A stretch of 64,000 nt of DNA, from the NCBI RefSeq assembly GCF_003576375.1, contig NZ_QWGE01000002.1, positions 558,001 to 622,000 on the forward strand, read 5' to 3'. The position numbers and the translations under genes were made by a program. The notes under the pieces are model-generated. The model saw only the letters and a program-made list of their open reading frames with translations. It was not told the origin of the DNA and made no database searches. Source of the DNA: Pontibacter oryzae (GTDB lineage: Bacteria; Bacteroidota; Bacteroidia; Cytophagales; Hymenobacteraceae). Below are positions 34,961-44,142 of the stretch, piece after piece. The number at the start of each line of letters is the position of its first letter. Positions within the stretch are counted from its first letter, which is position 1.

Positions 34961-36151
34961 TTAGGGCCTACTTTTCTGTGTATAAGGAGTGTATCCGTTC
35001 CAATTCCAGGGTGTGTAGGTATCGCCTATACTTACTTCTAGCAACGCTTTAAAAATGCTCTCCGCATTATCGCTATTGCTCAGTATAACCACACCAGTGC
35101 CTTGCTCCGGGAAAATAATGGAATAATGCTGAAAGCCCTCGCTGTGCCCTTCCTTAAAAGCACCTGTACCGTGCGGCGTTTGGATCAAGCCCCAACCCAA
35201 ACCGTAACTCAGCGTTATGCCATCGTAAGCTGTCGTATCTTTTAAACTCAACGGGCCAAACTGCCTTGCAGAGCGAATCCTGATCTGCGGGCGGAACATC
35301 TCGCTGGTGGTGCCTTGGCTTATGATTTTATGTTGCAGCACCGCCGAAATAAAACGGGCATAATCATCGGGTGTGGTCTCGAGGGTGCTGGCCGCTCTGG
35401 CTTCGTTATCTTTATCCTTTTTGTATAACTCTCCCGAAGAAGTGTGCCCCACAGCATGATCTGCCTCAAAGCGCGGCTGCCAGGTATAAGAAGATTGCGC
35501 CATGCCAGCCGGGCCGAACACTTTTTCCTGCATGAGTTGCTCCATCGGCTTACCGAGCAGCTTTTCTAACACAACCTGTAAGTACACCAGCCCTTCGCCA
35601 GAGTAGCTGTACCTGCTGCCAGGGCTAAGCTTTACCCTCAGTTTTTTATCCGGTTCAAACCAGCGCCAGTTCGGGAACCCTGAAGTATGCGCCAGGCACA
35701 TCCTGGCCGTAATACGCGCGTAAAGAGAATCTTCTTTTAAATCGCTGAAATCATCATGCCACTTGGTCTGTGGCTTGTAAGTATAAATTGGTTTTGGTAG
35801 GTATGATTGCAAGGGTTTGTCCAGGTCGATTTTCCCCTCCTCCACAAGTTTCATTACCAGCACTGCGAACACCGCCTTGCTAAGCGATGCGCCATAAAAG
35901 TTTGTGCTTCCGTTAATCGGTTCTTTTGTAACTGCGTTTTTGTATCCGAACGCTCTTTGGTAAACTGATTTGTTATCGTTAAAAACCGTCACTACCAAAC
36001 CTTGAACCTGAGCAGCCTTTACAAGCGCATCAATTTTCTGGTCCAGCATTTTAGCTTCTATCGTGGTCCCGTTCAATCTTTTGATTTTTTGTGCTGAAGC
36101 GCCTAAAGTGAATGCAGAAAGGAAAATACAAAGGGTGAAAAAGTTTACCAT
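34961..36151 (-). CDS. Serine hydrolase of the beta-lactamase/penicillin-binding family
   Basis: 396 aa with a signal peptide (cleavage near GASAQ, residue 20). The SxxK nucleophile motif is SLSK in GASLSKAVFA, and YSYSGEGLVYLQ supplies the YxN-like element. The Gly-rich KEGHSEGFQHY near the C-terminus takes the third-motif position. It is exported and probably acts on peptidoglycan peptides or esters; a lactamase role cannot be assigned. The 213 bp upstream hold no gene up to 36365. Confidence 0.88.
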   Translation of the reverse strand: MVNFFTLCIFLSAFTLGASAQKIKRLNGTTIEAKMLDQKIDALVKAAQVQGLVVTVFNDNKSVYQRAFGYKNAVTKEPINGSTNFYGASLSKAVFAVLVMKLVEEGKIDLDKPLQSYLPKPIYTYKPQTKWHDDFSDLKEDSLYARITARMCLAHTSGFPNWRWFEPDKKLRVKLSPGSRYSYSGEGLVYLQVVLEKLLGKPMEQLMQEKVFGPAGMAQSSYTWQPRFEADHAVGHTSSGELYKKDKDNEARAASTLETTPDDYARFISAVLQHKIISQGTTSEMFRPQIRIRSARQFGPLSLKDTTAYDGITLSYGLGWGLIQTPHGTGAFKEGHSEGFQHYSIIFPEQGTGVVILSNSDNAESIFKALLEVSIGDTYTPWNWNGYTPYTQKSRP

Positions 36152-36364
36152 GAACGTTAGATTTATAATGACACAAGCAAAAGTACTATATATGGCTTAT
36201 ACTAGGTTAAAGCATAATAGGTTAAGCGTTAAGCGGCTATGCTGATGTCAATCATTGATTTGATAGTGTTACGGCTTTTCTGTAGGTAGACCTGTATGCA
36301 AAATAAACGCTATACACCTCAGAAATTATACGTACCTTTAGCTACAACTATAACCATTACACTT

Positions 36365-36472
36365 ATGGCAAAGTCTCAAGACGCAAAAAAAGATGTGAAG
36401 AAAAAGCCAGCCAAAACCGCTAAGGAAAAGCAGGCCGCGAAACTCGAAAAAAAGAAAAACAGCTACGATTAA
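36365..36472 (+). CDS. 35-aa lysine-rich small protein
   Basis: The frame begins MAKSQDAKKDVKKKPAKT and ends KKKNSYD. About 40 percent of residues are Lys. It is followed 3 bp later by a strong terminator (36476-36507), so it forms its own transcription unit. Very basic small proteins of this type occur in Bacteroidota and may bind nucleic acid or ribosomes; that is a guess. Confidence 0.7.
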   Translation: MAKSQDAKKDVKKKPAKTAKEKQAAKLEKKKNSYD

Positions 36473-36475
36473 ATA

Positions 36476-36507
36476 AAAAAGACCTCTGCTTAAACAGAGG
36501 TCTTTTT
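36476..36507. terminator. Bidirectional rho-independent terminator
   Basis: 13-nt arms AAAAAGACCTCTG / CAGAGGTCTTTTT around a 6-nt loop, between the 35-aa gene and the aldo/keto reductase gene on the other strand. Confidence 0.92.
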
Positions 36508-36519
36508 GTTTGCGGGGTA

Positions 36520-37416
36520 TTACCTGTGCAGCGCATACGTATGCGCTGGTATGCTTGCTCTAAGCGCCATAAGCTGTTCTTCGGAGAGCGGTGCGGCATG
36601 GGCAGCTGCAAGAGCATCTTTCAGTTGATTTTCGGTACGGATGCCAAGTATAGCCGAAGTAATGCCAGGTTGCTGCAAGGCAAACCGGATAGCTACTTCA
36701 GCGGCATTATACTTGTCTGCAACTAGTGCATGTATGGTTTCGGCTGCGTGCTGCACATTTTGGGCGCTATGCTCCAGATATGCTTTTGGCGCCTTTCCTG
36801 CCAAAAGCCCCTGGGCCAGGCTTCCTCTTGCCAATATTCCCACCTGATTTTGCGCTAGCAATGGCACCACTGTTTCTTCGGGCCGCCGGTCTAGCAAACT
36901 ATACTGCAGCATCACACTGGAAATTGCGGAACGACTGGAATACTCGCGGATTACGTTTGGGCGGATAGACGAGATTCCGTATTGCTTTATTTTGCCCTGC
37001 TGTTTCAGCAACTCAAAGGCTTCAATGGTTTCCTCGATAGGGTCATCAATGGTGCCGCCATGCAGCTGGTATAAGTCAATGTAATCGGTTTGCAGCCTTT
37101 GCAGGCTGGATTCCACAGCAGCAAGTATATAATCCTTACTTGGGTTCCAGTACCAGCCGCTGCCATCGGGCCGCCACTGGTTTCCTACTTTTGTGGCAAG
37201 GTACACTTTCTCGCGCAGGCCCTTAAAAGCTTTGCCAAGCGTTACCTCGTTCTGCCCCTGCTGATATAAGTCTGCTGTATCAAAGAAATTTATACCGTTA
37301 TCCAGCGCTTTAAGTAACAAGGCTTTGTTAACGGCATGGTCGGTGCCCAAAGACATGCAGCCGAAGCCAATTTCGCTTACCTTTATATCTGATTTGCCAA
37401 GTTCATTATACTTCAT
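36520..37416 (-). CDS. Aldo/keto reductase
   Basis: 298 aa TIM-barrel oxidoreductase. The catalytic set is in place: Asp and Tyr in DTADLYQQG, Lys in LATKVGN and His in YQLHGGT. The C-terminal NADPH-binding part is recognisable (ARGSLAQGL; ITSAILGIRTENQL). It reduces a carbonyl substrate with NADPH; substrate unknown. Own terminator. Confidence 0.92.
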   Translation of the reverse strand: MKYNELGKSDIKVSEIGFGCMSLGTDHAVNKALLLKALDNGINFFDTADLYQQGQNEVTLGKAFKGLREKVYLATKVGNQWRPDGSGWYWNPSKDYILAAVESSLQRLQTDYIDLYQLHGGTIDDPIEETIEAFELLKQQGKIKQYGISSIRPNVIREYSSRSAISSVMLQYSLLDRRPEETVVPLLAQNQVGILARGSLAQGLLAGKAPKAYLEHSAQNVQHAAETIHALVADKYNAAEVAIRFALQQPGITSAILGIRTENQLKDALAAAHAAPLSEEQLMALRASIPAHTYALHR

Positions 37417-37593
37417 AGTTTGGCCCTTGTTGCTGATTGATTCAATTTTAATTCTTCAGCAATGCGTAGTTTCTGACTCATGATTCACTGCCTTCTGGGT
37501 TTTAGGTAAGTTACAGTGATCGCTGCTAGAATGTTCAAACTTTAAATTCTTTTCCTAAGTATGTTTAATCTTCTAAACACATCAAAATCCTTC

Positions 37594-37601
37594 TAACTTT
37601 G
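37594..37601 (+). promoter_or_regulatory. Candidate -7 box for the MaoC hydratase gene
   Basis: TAACTTTG, exact TAnnTTTG, about 88 bp before the ATG at 37690. Just downstream an inverted repeat TATACTTTT (37608-37616) / AAAAGTATA (37627-37635) could be an operator in the leader. No -33 TTG. Confidence 0.4.
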
Positions 37602-37689
37602 TGTAAGTATACTTTTATTTGGATACAAAAGTATAAACCTATGTTAGTGTATCCATTTATGCGAAGATCAGTCATAGAAACGATATAAC

Positions 37690-38157
37690 ATGAGCCAACT
37701 AATCATCAGAAGCCTGGCTGAACTCACCCAGCACGAGGGCACTGAGATGGGCGTATCAGCCTATCACACCATTACGCAGGAGCAGATCAGTAAATTTGCC
37801 GACGCCACCCTGGACCACCAATGGATTCACTTGGATGCGGAGCGTGCCAAAACCGAGTCGCCGTTTGGGTCTACTATTGCCCATGGTTACCTCACGGTAT
37901 CGCTGCTGCCGTACCTCTGGACGCAGATAGTTTCCATTGAAAACCTTAAAATGCAAGTGAACTACGAGATCGAAAGCCTGCGTTTTAACCAAGCCGTTGC
38001 CGTTAACAGCGAAGTGCGCCTGCGTGCTAAACTGCTTTCTGTAAAAGATTTGCGCGGTATAGCCAAAGCGCGCTTAGAGGTTACCCTTGAGATTAAAGAC
38101 AGTAAGAAACCGGCATACACGGGCATTATCACCTTCCTTTATCATTTCAACAGCTAA
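37690..38157 (+). CDS. MaoC-like (R)-enoyl-CoA hydratase
   Basis: 155 aa hot-dog fold protein. The hydratase-2 motif with catalytic Asp and His is in FADATLDHQWIHLD, followed by GSTIAHGYLTVSLLP, as in short MaoC dehydratases such as PhaJ. It hydrates trans-2-enoyl-CoA to (R)-3-hydroxyacyl-CoA. Partner genes are not adjacent; hbd lies far away in this window. Substrate chain length cannot be told. Confidence 0.88.
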   Translation: MSQLIIRSLAELTQHEGTEMGVSAYHTITQEQISKFADATLDHQWIHLDAERAKTESPFGSTIAHGYLTVSLLPYLWTQIVSIENLKMQVNYEIESLRFNQAVAVNSEVRLRAKLLSVKDLRGIAKARLEVTLEIKDSKKPAYTGIITFLYHFNS

Positions 38158-38209
38158 GCCCGGAATGATTCTATACTTAAGCAGAGGTATAGCATGACGG
38201 CACAGATAG

Positions 38210-38239
38210 CAAAGCCAAGTTGTAAATGAGCTGGCTTTG
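38210..38239. terminator. Probable terminator between maoC and spoVR
   Basis: 8-nt arms CAAAGCCA / TGGCTTTG with a 14-nt loop, then TTGTTT on the plus strand. Weak but well placed between convergent genes. Confidence 0.55.
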
Positions 38240-38255
38240 TTGTTTAGATACTTAC

Positions 38256-39773
38256 CTAGGCTACCTCAAAGGTGCTTTCGTTTATGCCAAGTTTATTTTT
38301 TGACATGAGCTCTACCGGAAAGCCCCACAGATACCGGATATGTTCCAGCGTATTCTTCGCGCTCTGGTGGTCCAGGCGGCGGTCTTTCTGGATATAGTGG
38401 GTCAGGTATAACTTGCTGGTCTTGTGCAGATCAACTTTAGTGACTTGTATGTTCGGGACGATGTTGGAGCGGTCGTACTGGTTGCTGAGCTGTTCGCGCA
38501 CTTTCCGGTAACCGCGCTCATTATGAATAGCGCCAATTTCATAGGTATCCTCGTTCTCATCATCCACAATGGTAAACAGCTTCATATCCCGGATTACCTT
38601 AGGCGAGAGGTACTGGAGTATAAAACTGTCGTCGCGGAAGTTCTCCATCACGTAATGTACCTGGTCCAGCCAGTTTTTCCCGGCAAGGTTAGGGAACCAG
38701 TACGTATCTTCTTTGGTAGGTTGCTGGCATATGCGTTTAATATCCATGAAAATGTTAAACCCCAACGTGTAAGGATTTAAGCCAGCGTAATATTTGCTGT
38801 TATACTCCGGTTGGTAGAGCACGCCGCTATGGCTCTTAATAAACTCCAGCATGAAGCCGTCGTTTACATAGCCTTCGTCGAAGAGCTTGTTGATGATATG
38901 GTAGTGCGTAAAAGTGGCAAAGCCTTCGTTCATTACCTTGGTTGCGCCCTGCGGATAAAAGTATTGCGCAACTTTCCGCACAATCCTGATGATTTCCCGT
39001 TTCCAGGCTGGCAGTGTGGGCGCATACTTTTCTATAAAGTATAAAATATTCTCTTCAGGCTCTTTCGGGAAACGCTGCTCCTCTCCTGCCGGCCCATGTT
39101 CGGGTATGCTTGGCGGCGATGGTAGGGTTCTCCAGAGCTCGTTGTAGTTCTCCCTTTTAACAGTAGCCAGGTTTTTCAGGCGTTCGTTCTCTTGCCGCGC
39201 TGAAATTTTGGATGGTTTTTTATATTTGTCTACGCCATGGTTGGACAAGGCATGTGCGGCATCCAATACGCGCTCCACTTCCTCCTCACCGTATTCTTCC
39301 TCGCATTTAAGTATAAACTCACGCGCAAACACCATATAGTCAACTATTGAGTCGGCCGAGGTCCAGTCGAGGAACATGTAGTTGTTGGCGAAGAAAGCAT
39401 TGTGGCCCTGGCAGGCATGCGCAATTACCAGCAACATCATACAGGTGGAGTTGTTCTCCATGTTGTAGCTAATGCAGGGGTCGGAGTTGATTACCAGCTC
39501 GTAAGACAGGCCCATGCGCCCCTTGGTATAGTTATTCTGGTTCAGCACAAAGTCTTTCCCAAATTTCCAGTGTGGGTATGAGGTGGGCAGGCCGGTAAGC
39601 GCATAGGCATCCAGCATCTGCTCAGAGGTTACAATTTCGATTTGGTTCGGGTAGGTCTTCAGTTTCAGGTATTCGCGGCCAATCTTGCTGATAACTTCGT
39701 CTGCCGCTTCCAGCGTGGTGTAATCCCAGTTTGGGTTACAGAACATCGCTTTGTATTGATCTTTGTCCATCAT
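38256..39773 (-). CDS. spoVR: SpoVR family protein
   Basis: 505 aa from the ATG at 39773 (a second ATG follows directly). The frame is open upstream for 33 more codons, but that part has no protein character and would run into the preceding gene. The body matches SpoVR/YcgB: NPNWDYTTLEAADEVI, QGHNAFFANNYMF, NEGFATFTHYHI and a C-terminal DLHKTSKLYLTHY. It belongs to the prkA-yeaH-ycgB group, which is co-conserved and tied to stationary phase and stress. No enzyme activity is known. Confidence 0.92.
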   Translation of the reverse strand: MMDKDQYKAMFCNPNWDYTTLEAADEVISKIGREYLKLKTYPNQIEIVTSEQMLDAYALTGLPTSYPHWKFGKDFVLNQNNYTKGRMGLSYELVINSDPCISYNMENNSTCMMLLVIAHACQGHNAFFANNYMFLDWTSADSIVDYMVFAREFILKCEEEYGEEEVERVLDAAHALSNHGVDKYKKPSKISARQENERLKNLATVKRENYNELWRTLPSPPSIPEHGPAGEEQRFPKEPEENILYFIEKYAPTLPAWKREIIRIVRKVAQYFYPQGATKVMNEGFATFTHYHIINKLFDEGYVNDGFMLEFIKSHSGVLYQPEYNSKYYAGLNPYTLGFNIFMDIKRICQQPTKEDTYWFPNLAGKNWLDQVHYVMENFRDDSFILQYLSPKVIRDMKLFTIVDDENEDTYEIGAIHNERGYRKVREQLSNQYDRSNIVPNIQVTKVDLHKTSKLYLTHYIQKDRRLDHQSAKNTLEHIRYLWGFPVELMSKNKLGINESTFEVA

Positions 39774-39874
39774 GGCTTTCTTTGATTGAAGGGTGCAGTG
39801 TATCACAATCCGGCTTCGGATTATACTTACTAGCGTAGCTTGCTGCCTAATGTATGGTAAAGCATGACACACGG

Positions 39875-41140
39875 TTAGGCTTCTGCCGGCTCGCTTCGCT
39901 TCCTGAACAGGCCCTGGAACACCGGCCAGATTTCATAGGGTTCATAAATGTGCCGGATGGCAAACTCATCATCGTTACTGATCCTGCTATAGGCCTGCCA
40001 TAAGTCACTCTCCCTACTTTTGTTGCTGATCTCGATATAGGCCATGTATTGTATGGCTGGAAGTATAGTTTCTAGCACGATGCTTTTACATTCCTGGGCA
40101 TCCTGTTTGGACCATACATCACCATCGGAAGCCTGGCAGCAGTACACGTTCCAGCCCTCTGTATAACGTTCGCGTAGAATCTTGTCCATCAGTTTTAGGG
40201 ATGGGGCTACCACTGTGCCGCCGCTCTCCCGGGAGTTGAAGAACTCTTCCTCGTCCACTTCCTTGGCTTCGGTGTGATGGCGTATAAACACCAATTCCAC
40301 GTTCTTGTATTGCCTTGTCAGGAAGATGTAGAGTAACGTGAAGAAGCGCTTGGCAATGTCCTTTTCATGCTGCCCCATAGAGGCCGAAACGTCCATGATA
40401 CAAAACATGACAGCTGATGTTATGGGCACGGGTACTTGCTCAAAATTATTATAGCGCAGGTCTATGTCTTCAAAAAATGGAATGGTGTTGGCTTGCTTTC
40501 TTACTTTCTCTATCTCAACAAGCAGCGTCTCTTTTTCTTCAGTGGCAGTTACAGACTCAAGTTTCTGGTGCAGCACTTTCAGCTTTTTCTCAAACACACC
40601 TTTCAGCGCCAACTGACGCCCTAGCGATTGTTGGTAACTGGATTTTATATTCAGGCGCGAAGGAACGCTGTCTTTGGTATAGCCAGCTCGGCGCATGGCA
40701 AAGCTATCGGTGCTCTCCATCAGCTTCTTCACCATGTTCGGCAGGGCCAAGTCATCAAAGAAATATTTCAGAAACTCCTCCCGCGATAGCACCACTGTAA
40801 AATCATCCTCGGTCACTTCGGGGCTGTTTGATCCCTTTCCTTTGCCGCTGCCCTCGCCGTCCTTGGGTTTAGGCACTCTGTCACCCTCGTTAAACCGGTC
40901 GTTGCCTGGCTTAACAATCTGCTTTTTGCCGGTTTTAGGGTCATGGCGAAACTGCGGCTCATCCAACCCGCGAACGGGTACTTTCACGCTGCCGCCGCCG
41001 CTACTGTCCTTTATGCTTTCCTGACTGATGATATCGGGGATGGCTCTTTTAATCTGGTTTTCGACGCGCTTCAAAAACTTCTGCCGGTTACCAGTAGATT
41101 TCCCTTTATCATTCTTCCTTCTATCGATAATATGGCTCAT
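39875..41140 (-). CDS. DUF444 (YeaH/YhbH) family protein
   Basis: 421 aa. The N-terminus is basic (DRRKNDKGKSTGNRQKFLKRV), a low-complexity linker with Gly, Lys and Pro follows, and the C-terminal half is a von Willebrand A-like domain with the metal-site motif MDVSASMG. This is the YeaH/YhbH family, partner of the PrkA kinase. It sits between prkA and spoVR in the usual order on the minus strand, about 100 bp from the spoVR start. Confidence 0.92.
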   Translation of the reverse strand: MSHIIDRRKNDKGKSTGNRQKFLKRVENQIKRAIPDIISQESIKDSSGGGSVKVPVRGLDEPQFRHDPKTGKKQIVKPGNDRFNEGDRVPKPKDGEGSGKGKGSNSPEVTEDDFTVVLSREEFLKYFFDDLALPNMVKKLMESTDSFAMRRAGYTKDSVPSRLNIKSSYQQSLGRQLALKGVFEKKLKVLHQKLESVTATEEKETLLVEIEKVRKQANTIPFFEDIDLRYNNFEQVPVPITSAVMFCIMDVSASMGQHEKDIAKRFFTLLYIFLTRQYKNVELVFIRHHTEAKEVDEEEFFNSRESGGTVVAPSLKLMDKILRERYTEGWNVYCCQASDGDVWSKQDAQECKSIVLETILPAIQYMAYIEISNKSRESDLWQAYSRISNDDEFAIRHIYEPYEIWPVFQGLFRKRSEPAEA

Positions 41141-41146
41141 GGCGTT

Positions 41147-41268
41147 AAGGGTTAAAGAGTTTGGGAGGTTGAGAGGTAAGGAGTTTAGGGGTTTAAGAGG
41201 TAGAGAGTTCGTTTGAGCGTTATTCTTTTAACCTCTTACCCTTTCTAACTCCTAAACTCGCAACCTGT
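41147..41268. repeat. AGAGTT/AACTCT-rich intergenic repeat with hairpin potential
   Basis: Left half GGTTAAAGAGTTTGGGAGG and GAGTTTAGGGG, right half ACCTCTTACCC and CTAAACTC, so parts of the two halves can pair. It fills the gap between prkA and the DUF444 gene. Related in wording to the tandem repeat at 18435-18482. Confidence 0.55.
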
Positions 41269-41269
41269 C

Positions 41270-43198
41270 CTATCCCATAGTTTTTCGAACGCGCATAAAC
41301 CAATCTACTAGAATCCTGATCTGCTTATCGGTGTAGCCGCGTTCCTTCATTCTGCGGGTGAAGTCTTTGTGCTTCTTCTCATCTTCAGCGTTGGATTTGG
41401 CGGTGAAAGACACAACAGGCAGCAAATCCTCGGTGTTGGTGAAGATTTTTTTCTCGATCACGGTCTTTATCTTCTCATAAGAATCCCAACGCGGGGTTTT
41501 ACCGCCGTGGTTTGCCTTGTAGCGTAACGTAAAATTGGTAACCTCGGCCCTGAAATCTTTCGGATTAGCGATTCCTGCCGGTTTTTCAATTTTCTCGAGT
41601 TCAGCATTAAGTATGCTTCTATCGAAAATCTCACCGGAATCCGGGTCGCGGTAATCGTTGTTCTGCATCCAGTGGTCGGCGTAGATCACATACTTCTCGA
41701 AGATGTTCTGGCCATACGAGCTGTAAGATTCGATGTATGCCTTCTGAATTTCGTCGGCGATAAACTCGGCATACTTGCTGGCCAATACGGATTTGATCAG
41801 GTGCAGGTACTTGGTCTCGGTTTCCGGGGGCAGCATCATCTTCACAACTTCCTGTTCCAGCACATAGAGTAAGTGCACCGGGTTGGCGGCAATTTCCTCG
41901 CTATCGAAGTTAAATACTTTGGATAAGATCTTGAAGGCGAAGCGGGTAGAGATACCTTGCATGCCCTCATTAATACCTGCGTCGTCGCGGTATTCCTGCA
42001 GCGATTTGGCATTAGGGTCGGTATCCTTAAGGGTTTCGCCGTTGTAAACGCGCATTTTAGAATAAATACTGGAGTTTTCAGGCTCTTTCAACCGGGATAA
42101 GACAGAAAATTCAGCCAGCAACTGTATTGTTTTCGGTGCGCACGGGGCATCGCGCAGCGAGCTTTCACGAATTAGTTTTTCGTAGATTTTAATTTCTTCG
42201 CTCACGCGCAGGCAGTATGGCACCTGCACTTTGTAGATACGATCCAGGAAGGCTTCATTTTTCTTATCGTTCAGGAATTTGGCCCACTCCGACTCATTAG
42301 AGTGCGCAAGTATGATTCCGTCAAACGGGATGGCGCCTATAGGCTCGGTACCTTTATAGTTTTTCTCCTGGGTGGCGGTAAGCAGTGGGTTAAGCACTTT
42401 AATCGGCGCTTTAAACATTTCCACAAATTCAAGTAAACCTTGATTTGCCAAGCACAGGCCACCAGTATAAGAGTAGGCATCCGGGTCGCTTTGCTGGTAC
42501 TCGGCTAACTTGCGGATGTCCACTTTGCCAACCAGTGTCGAGATATCCTGGTTATTTTCATCGCCCGGCTCGGTTTTAGAGATTGCTATCTGCTCCTGAA
42601 TGGAAGGGTAAAGGCGAATTACTTTAAACTTGTTGATGTCGCCATCGAACTCCCGCAGGCGCTTAGATGCCCAGGGGCTCATGCAACTTGGCACATAACG
42701 GGCAGGTATGCTGTACTCCTCCTCCAGTTCATCGGTATAATCGGCAAAAAGGCCAAGCGGGCTCTCAAACACAGGGCTCACCTCGTCGCCGGCTTTAAGC
42801 ACGTAAATGGGGTGTTGCTGCATCAGGTGCTTCAGCTTTTCCGCCAAAGAGCTTTTACCGCCGCCTACCGGCCCCATCAGGTATAAGATCTGTTTCTTTT
42901 CCTCAAGGCCCTGCGCCGAGTGCCTGAAGTATGAAACGATCTGCTCTATGGTATTTTCCATACCGTAAAAGTCCTTGAAGGCAGGATAAACCTTGATCTT
43001 CTTATTCGAGAAAATCCTGCTTAATACCGGGTCCTGGCGGGTGTCCAGCACTTCGGGCTCCCCTATCGCATCCAATATCCTTTCGGCAGGTTTGGCATAC
43101 GCTTTAGGGTCTTTCTTACACTCCTCAAGATAGGCAGCTACTGTCATCTCATTAATCGAGGCACTGTAATTTGTCTTAATCTTTTCTAAAATGTTCAT
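41270..43198 (-). CDS. prkA: PrkA family serine protein kinase
   Basis: 642 aa, full length for PrkA/YeaG. The N-terminal AAA-type domain has Walker A GPVGGGKSS near residue 110. Segments such as YSYTGGLCLANQGLLEFVEMFK and HSNESEW are typical of the family, and the C-terminal kinase-like part ends with RILVDWFMRVR. First gene of the prkA-yeaH-spoVR cluster, which acts in starvation and stress signalling. Whether it works as a kinase or an AAA+ protease is debated for the family. Confidence 0.94.
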   Translation of the reverse strand: MNILEKIKTNYSASINEMTVAAYLEECKKDPKAYAKPAERILDAIGEPEVLDTRQDPVLSRIFSNKKIKVYPAFKDFYGMENTIEQIVSYFRHSAQGLEEKKQILYLMGPVGGGKSSLAEKLKHLMQQHPIYVLKAGDEVSPVFESPLGLFADYTDELEEEYSIPARYVPSCMSPWASKRLREFDGDINKFKVIRLYPSIQEQIAISKTEPGDENNQDISTLVGKVDIRKLAEYQQSDPDAYSYTGGLCLANQGLLEFVEMFKAPIKVLNPLLTATQEKNYKGTEPIGAIPFDGIILAHSNESEWAKFLNDKKNEAFLDRIYKVQVPYCLRVSEEIKIYEKLIRESSLRDAPCAPKTIQLLAEFSVLSRLKEPENSSIYSKMRVYNGETLKDTDPNAKSLQEYRDDAGINEGMQGISTRFAFKILSKVFNFDSEEIAANPVHLLYVLEQEVVKMMLPPETETKYLHLIKSVLASKYAEFIADEIQKAYIESYSSYGQNIFEKYVIYADHWMQNNDYRDPDSGEIFDRSILNAELEKIEKPAGIANPKDFRAEVTNFTLRYKANHGGKTPRWDSYEKIKTVIEKKIFTNTEDLLPVVSFTAKSNAEDEKKHKDFTRRMKERGYTDKQIRILVDWFMRVRKTMG

Positions 43199-44090
43199 AT
43201 GATTTGTGTCTTTATAACATAGTCAGAATCATTTTATAATGTGAAGCAACAAGCAGTATCTCAAGTAAATGGATTTGTAGCCTAGGATACTACTAAGGAG
43301 CTAATCTGATCATCGGGTATGATGGTTATAGGTTAATAGATTTTATTTCTAATCGGGAAACTTTCGCCTTTTAAATTTATAGCCCCCAGCTTTCTAAGAT
43401 CTATGTGGCTGTTGCTTATGTCGGTGTCAAGTGTTAGATCTTGCTGCTGCACTATAACATAGCAGCGGATCATGAGTAAATGCAAGCAGCAACAAATTGG
43501 CAATACTGTCGCTCGTGGAAGGCTGGATAACTGAAATCTATACTTCTAAAAAGCTACTTCAGGTATCCTATGTTAAAAAGTCTGAATTATCTGGTTAATC
43601 AAGACTGGCGCCTCGTTTTGCACCAGTGTGCTATTAAACCTCCTATTGATTGGTTACTACTATATGGAACAGCAATTCGTTTTATTAAATTCAATAGTTG
43701 TTATATTTTATAATAAAATTATATACGGATATTTTATTAAGATGGCTTATCCATACATCGTCGTTTACCATAAAGTATAAAAACAGCGATTCTGAGGCGT
43801 TTTTATACCTACATCAAGTCCTAAGCAGTACACTTTGTTCCTAGGCTCAAGCAGGCATGGCTTCGAGAAACTTTTTAGGATTCCTGCATGCATATTGAAT
43901 TACTTAGAATATCAAGTAAGTTTAAGTTTACTCATAGAAAAAGCTTCCATCCAACCTTAAAAAACAATCATACAAGCCTATCTGCAAGGCTTCTAAAGTA
44001 CTGACCCAGGTGCCTTCGCGTAATCCTTAGATGGAGAATTAAACATGCTTCCTTTTAGCATTTGGATCTGAGCGATATTTTGGATGAAGC
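43199..44090. other. 900-bp AT-rich region without a gene
   Basis: Long gap between the divergent prkA and the broken MFS gene. No frame with protein character, no RNA gene and no strong repeat was found. It may contain the prkA promoter, but no TAnnTTTG box is evident for the minus strand. The adjoining transporter gene is also decayed, so this may be a degraded gene region. Confidence 0.5.
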
Positions 44091-44118
44091 TTGAGCAAAC
44101 ACATTAGCCTTATTTTTG
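44091..44118 (+). promoter_or_regulatory. Promoter of the MFS pseudogene
   Basis: TTG at 44091-44093, 17-bp spacer, TATTTTTG at 44111-44118. Both elements of the Bacteroidota promoter are at proper spacing, about 25 bp before the ATG at 44143. Confidence 0.55.
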
Positions 44119-44142
44119 TTAAAAGCGGCCAGTGATGTGCAA

